From: an uncultured Eubacterium sp.
Lineage (GTDB): Bacteria; Bacillota; Clostridia; Peptostreptococcales; Anaerovoracaceae
Length of the DNA: 7,334 bases
Direction: 5' to 3'
Assembly (NCBI GenBank): GCA_947367725.1
Contig: CANBFZ010000082.1
Coordinates: 1 to 7,334 of the forward strand
In this document: positions 5,685 to 7,334 of the stretch, one piece after another
Layout of the letters: each line of letters begins with the position of its first letter
How positions within the stretch are numbered: the stretch's first letter is position 1
Translations under genes and position numbers: made by a program
Notes under the pieces: generated by a model
The model's database searches: none
Seen by the model: only the letters and a program-made list of their open reading frames with translations
What the model was told of the DNA's origin: nothing

Positions 5685-6209
5685 ATGGAAACAACACTGC
5701 AGGCATTCAAGCAGCGGCTTCAAACGCAGCGCCCCGAGGACTGGGAACAGATTCCCGACTTGGACCTTTACATGGATCAGGTGCTCAGCTATATGAGCAG
5801 ACAGCATATCGGACTTGCACCATCGGGCGATGAGAACCTGACGCCGGCCATGGTAAATAATTATGCAAAGCATGGTCTTTTGCCGCGGGCAAAAGGAAAG
5901 AAATACAACAGAGAGCATCTTGCCTACTTGACAGCAATCTGCCTTTTGAAGCAGGTACTCAGCGTCGGTGAGACCGGTGTCCTTCTTGAGAAGCAGATGG
6001 CACATAAGGAGGTGCAGGAATTTTACCGGGATTATCAGAACTTGCTGGATCGTACGTTTACGGAGACGGCAGACGCCATTAGCGAAGAAGCTGACGAAGG
6101 CGCAATGCTGGAACTGGCATTGTCCATGGCAGTCGAAAGCTACGCAAAAATGCTGGCTTGCAAGCAGATTCTACAGGCGACAGTCTCGTCAGCGGAATCG
6201 AAAAAATAG
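5685..6209 (+). CDS. DUF1836 family protein, MerR-like DNA-binding regulator
   Basis: A 174-residue soluble protein (179 if started at ATG 5670). LDLYMDQVLSYM followed by LTPAMVNNYAKHGLLP and KKYNREHLAYLTAICLLKQVL is the DUF1836 signature. This stretch resembles a MerR-type winged helix: a start such as TxxMVNNYxKxGLLP, a KKY in place of GYR, then a helical region leading to VGETGVLL. The remainder (about 110-174) is helical and acidic, probably for dimerisation or ligand response. Start 5685 is preferred because GGAG (5672-5675) lies 9 bases upstream, whereas ATG 5670 has only a weak GAG. It is monocistronic-looking, between a cortex deacetylase gene and the cotJ operon. Targets are not known; autoregulation through the AGGTGTTT sites is inferred. 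Confidence 0.85.
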   Translation: METTLQAFKQRLQTQRPEDWEQIPDLDLYMDQVLSYMSRQHIGLAPSGDENLTPAMVNNYAKHGLLPRAKGKKYNREHLAYLTAICLLKQVLSVGETGVLLEKQMAHKEVQEFYRDYQNLLDRTFTETADAISEEADEGAMLELALSMAVESYAKMLACKQILQATVSSAESKK

Positions 6210-6211
6210 TC

Positions 6212-6238
6212 ACAATCAAAGCCCTTTTCGCATAGTAT
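6212..6238 (+). promoter_or_regulatory. Candidate mother-cell (sigma-K or sigma-E type) promoter of cotJABC
   Basis: GCATAGTAT (6230-6238) matches the CATAnnnT -10 core shared by sigma-K and sigma-E. An AC at 6212-6213, 17 bases upstream, fits the minimal sigma-K -35; the sigma-E -35 is a poorer fit (CACAAT). The expected start is around 6245, inside the loop of the hairpin described separately. B. subtilis cotJ is known to be sigma-E dependent; which factor acts here is not decided by the sequence. Confidence 0.45.
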
Positions 6239-6266
6239 GAAGTATCTTACTTGTGAAAGGGGTTTT
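6218..6266 (+). terminator. Long hairpin between DUF1836 gene and cotJA, terminator and/or RBS-sequestering structure
   Basis: AAAGCCCTTTTCGCA (6218-6232) pairs with TGTGAAAGGGGTTTT (6252-6266) over 15 bp with three G-T wobbles. AGTA/TACT (6234-6237 with 6248-6251) adds four more pairs past one bulged T. A U-rich segment (TTTTACTTTT) follows. It can act as terminator for the DUF1836 transcript, and its 3' arm contains the cotJA ribosome binding site. Confidence 0.7.
6258..6262 (+). promoter_or_regulatory. cotJA ribosome binding site inside a hairpin arm
   Basis: AGGGG is spaced 8 bases from TTG 6271 and decides that start over GTG 6253, which lies upstream of it within the stem. Four of its five bases pair with CCCT (6222-6225) by G-C or G-T pairs, and A6258 pairs with T6226. 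Confidence 0.65.
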
Positions 6267-6270
6267 ACTT

Positions 6271-6660
6271 TTGAATAGAATTGAGCCTTATATTGGTATG
6301 CCGATTATCTTAGGCGACCATAGCGGGCATGAGGATCACTGCTGTGATATGAATCCTCCGCAAAGACCGCAGCCGCCACAAGAACCAATGCCGCCGCAGG
6401 AACCGGAGATGCCGCAGCCACCGCAGGAGCCAATGCCGCCGCAGGAGCCGGCGCCGTCTCCATGTCCGCCGTGTTTGTGTGATGAAAACTGCAGCTGCCA
6501 GCCGCAGCCGCCACAGCAGACCATGCGTGTTGGTATGGCATATGTGCCTTGGCAGAGATGGCAGCAGCCTTACGATTATGAAACAGCGCTTGAAGTCGGG
6601 ACGATTTTCCCTGATTTGAATCTGCCGTTTCTGGGCGCTAAAGGAGGCATGAGAAGATGA
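6271..6660 (+). CDS. cotJA: Spore coat protein CotJA with Pro/Gln-rich, Cys/His-containing extension
   Basis: The C-terminal part (about residues 83-129) is the CotJA domain: MAYVPWQRWQQPYDYETALEV and then GTIFPDLNLPF. CotJA acts with CotJC in the spore coat inner layers. Before it is an unusual low-complexity region: HSGHEDHCC (17-25), two copies of QPPQEPMPPQEP (34-45 and 49-60), then CPPCLCDENCSC (65-76). The whole is 129 residues where simple CotJA proteins are nearer 60-90. The start is TTG 6271, eight bases after AGGGG; GTG 6253 would add six residues but lies upstream of the ribosome binding site. The stop overlaps the cotJB start by ATGA. It should be made in the mother cell from the promoter just upstream. 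Confidence 0.88.
   Translation: MNRIEPYIGMPIILGDHSGHEDHCCDMNPPQRPQPPQEPMPPQEPEMPQPPQEPMPPQEPAPSPCPPCLCDENCSCQPQPPQQTMRVGMAYVPWQRWQQPYDYETALEVGTIFPDLNLPFLGAKGGMRR
6370..6450 (+). repeat. In-frame imperfect tandem repeat in cotJA (45-base period)
   Basis: Two copies encode the same 12 residues, QPPQEPMPPQEP (6370-6405 and 6415-6450), separated by EMP. The DNA copies differ mostly at third codon positions (ACA/GCA, GAA/GAG), so the peptide is better kept than the DNA. Each copy is itself built of two PPQEP units. Confidence 0.8.
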
Positions 6661-6905
6661 CGAGAGATGAAGCGATGAGACAGGTACAGATGTATGGCTT
6701 TGCACTGACTGATACAGAAATGTTCCTCGATACCCATCCGACCAACAGGGAGGCGCTGGCATTTTATGCAGAAAGCCGCACCCGGTATCTGGAAGCAATA
6801 GAAGCCTTTGAAGAACAGTTCGGCCCTTTGACGGCATCGGACACTGATGTAGAAAACGGCTGGGCATGGGTAGAAACACCTTGGCCGTGGGAAATGGAGG
6901 ATTAG
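6657..6905 (+). CDS. cotJB: Spore coat protein CotJB
   Basis: The 82-residue protein carries the CotJB features: QVQMYGFALTDTEMFLDTHP near the N-terminus (residues about 9-28), ALAFYAESR, FGPLT, and the C-terminal WAWVETPWPWEMED with the conserved PWPWE. The family is a small spore-coat component always found between cotJA and cotJC; its molecular role is not known. AAGGAGG (6641-6647) lies 9 bases before ATG 6657, and the start overlaps the cotJA stop. One base separates its stop from the cotJC start. Confidence 0.92.
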   Translation: MTRDEAMRQVQMYGFALTDTEMFLDTHPTNREALAFYAESRTRYLEAIEAFEEQFGPLTASDTDVENGWAWVETPWPWEMED

Positions 6906-6906
6906 T

Positions 6907-7334
6907 ATGTGGACGTATGAGAAGAGATTAGAATACCCTGTAAAAATCAAAAATCCTAACCCGGCAATGGCGAAGTTTATCATCAGCCAGTATGGCGGTC
7001 CAGACGGTGAAATCGGCGCATCGCTCCGTTATCTTTCGCAGCGGTACTCTATGCCGTACAGAAAAGTGGCAGGGGTGCTGACCGATATCGGCAGTGAGGA
7101 AATCGGTCACTACGAAATGGTGGCCACCATCGTGCATCAGCTGACAAAGAATATGACCATGGAGCAGATTAAAGAGGCTGGTTTTCAGGAATATTTTGTA
7201 GACCATACGGCGGGTGTTTATGCGCAGGCAGCAGCCGGATTCCCGTTTGATGCGCTGTGTTTTGCTTCAAAGGGCGATGCAATTACGGACTTACATGAAG
7301 ACATGGCTGCAGAACAGAAAGCTAGAACGACTTA
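6907..7334 (+). CDS. cotJC: CotJC, manganese catalase family spore coat protein (3' end outside window)
   Basis: The open frame runs off the right edge after 142 complete codons; the family is close to 190-200 residues, so about a quarter is missing. MWTYEKRLEYPVKIKNPNP followed by GPDGEIGASLRYLSQRYSMP is typical of CotJC. Expected dinuclear Mn ligands are visible: E35 (GEIGASLRY), E65 and H68 (EEIGH), and E136 (EDMAAEQKAR). The second His ligand would lie beyond the edge. With CotJA it forms part of the coat; catalase activity has been shown for some clostridial relatives and is expected here by ligand conservation. GGAGG (6896-6900), inside the cotJB end, is 6 bases before ATG 6907. Confidence 0.93.
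   Translation, partial: MWTYEKRLEYPVKIKNPNPAMAKFIISQYGGPDGEIGASLRYLSQRYSMPYRKVAGVLTDIGSEEIGHYEMVATIVHQLTKNMTMEQIKEAGFQEYFVDHTAGVYAQAAAGFPFDALCFASKGDAITDLHEDMAAEQKARTT

Noticed and set aside
6253..6270. GTG 6253 as the start of CotJA
   Set aside because: It sits inside the hairpin stem upstream of the AGGGG site that serves TTG 6271, and no ribosome binding site precedes it.
6361..6460. Repeats in cotJA as a CRISPR array or minisatellite
   Set aside because: The repeats are in frame, imperfect at DNA level mainly at wobble positions, only two copies, and have no spacers; they are protein repeats.
6310..6879. Long minus-strand open frame (189 codons) opposite cotJA/cotJB
   Set aside because: It arises from the GC-rich Pro/Gln repeat of cotJA read in reverse, has a low-complexity Arg/Leu/His-rich product, and overlaps two clearly recognised genes.

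Overview
The window looks like chromosomal DNA from an anaerobic, endospore-forming member of the Clostridia. The grounds are a cotJABC spore-coat operon, a PdaA-type cortex deacetylase, a DUF1836 regulator and a YerC/TrpR-like protein. It could be Lachnospiraceae or Anaerovoracaceae-like, but I cannot fix the family from sequence reading alone. All genes run on the + strand, are tightly packed, have strong Shine-Dalgarno sites in most cases, and use several TTG/GTG starts. I see no mobile element, tRNA, rRNA or CRISPR array, and no gene-free stretch over 300 bases.

Layout. (1) 2-265: 3' part of a YerC/TrpR-like repressor gene, closed by a clear intrinsic terminator. (2) 361-2108: a three-gene cluster of Sfp-type phosphopantetheinyl transferase, recX and a TcdA-like E1 enzyme; the last two overlap by ATGA. 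(3) 2100-4657: a candidate promoter (extended -10 plus an 11-bp-period direct repeat) followed by a two-component operon. Its first gene encodes an unusual membrane protein with a UBA-like domain and a DUF4342-type domain; the OmpR-type response regulator and the sensor kinase follow. (4) 4747-5583: PdaA-like polysaccharide deacetylase, expected to make muramic delta-lactam in the spore cortex. (5) 5597-6209: a promoter region with three copies of an 8-bp half-site, then a DUF1836/MerR-like regulator. (6) 6212-7334: cotJA, cotJB and the start of cotJC (manganese catalase family), which runs off the window end.

The second half has a sporulation theme: cortex modification and coat assembly flank a small DNA-binding-type regulator. 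The most interesting non-coding signals are two. One is a long hairpin (6218-6266) whose 3' arm holds the cotJA ribosome binding site and which encloses a candidate mother-cell promoter. That layout would block translation from read-through mRNA but allow it from mRNA started inside the hairpin. The other is the three-half-site arrangement on the DUF1836 promoter. The best candidate for an under-described protein system is the UBA/DUF4342 membrane protein co-encoded with its own two-component pair.
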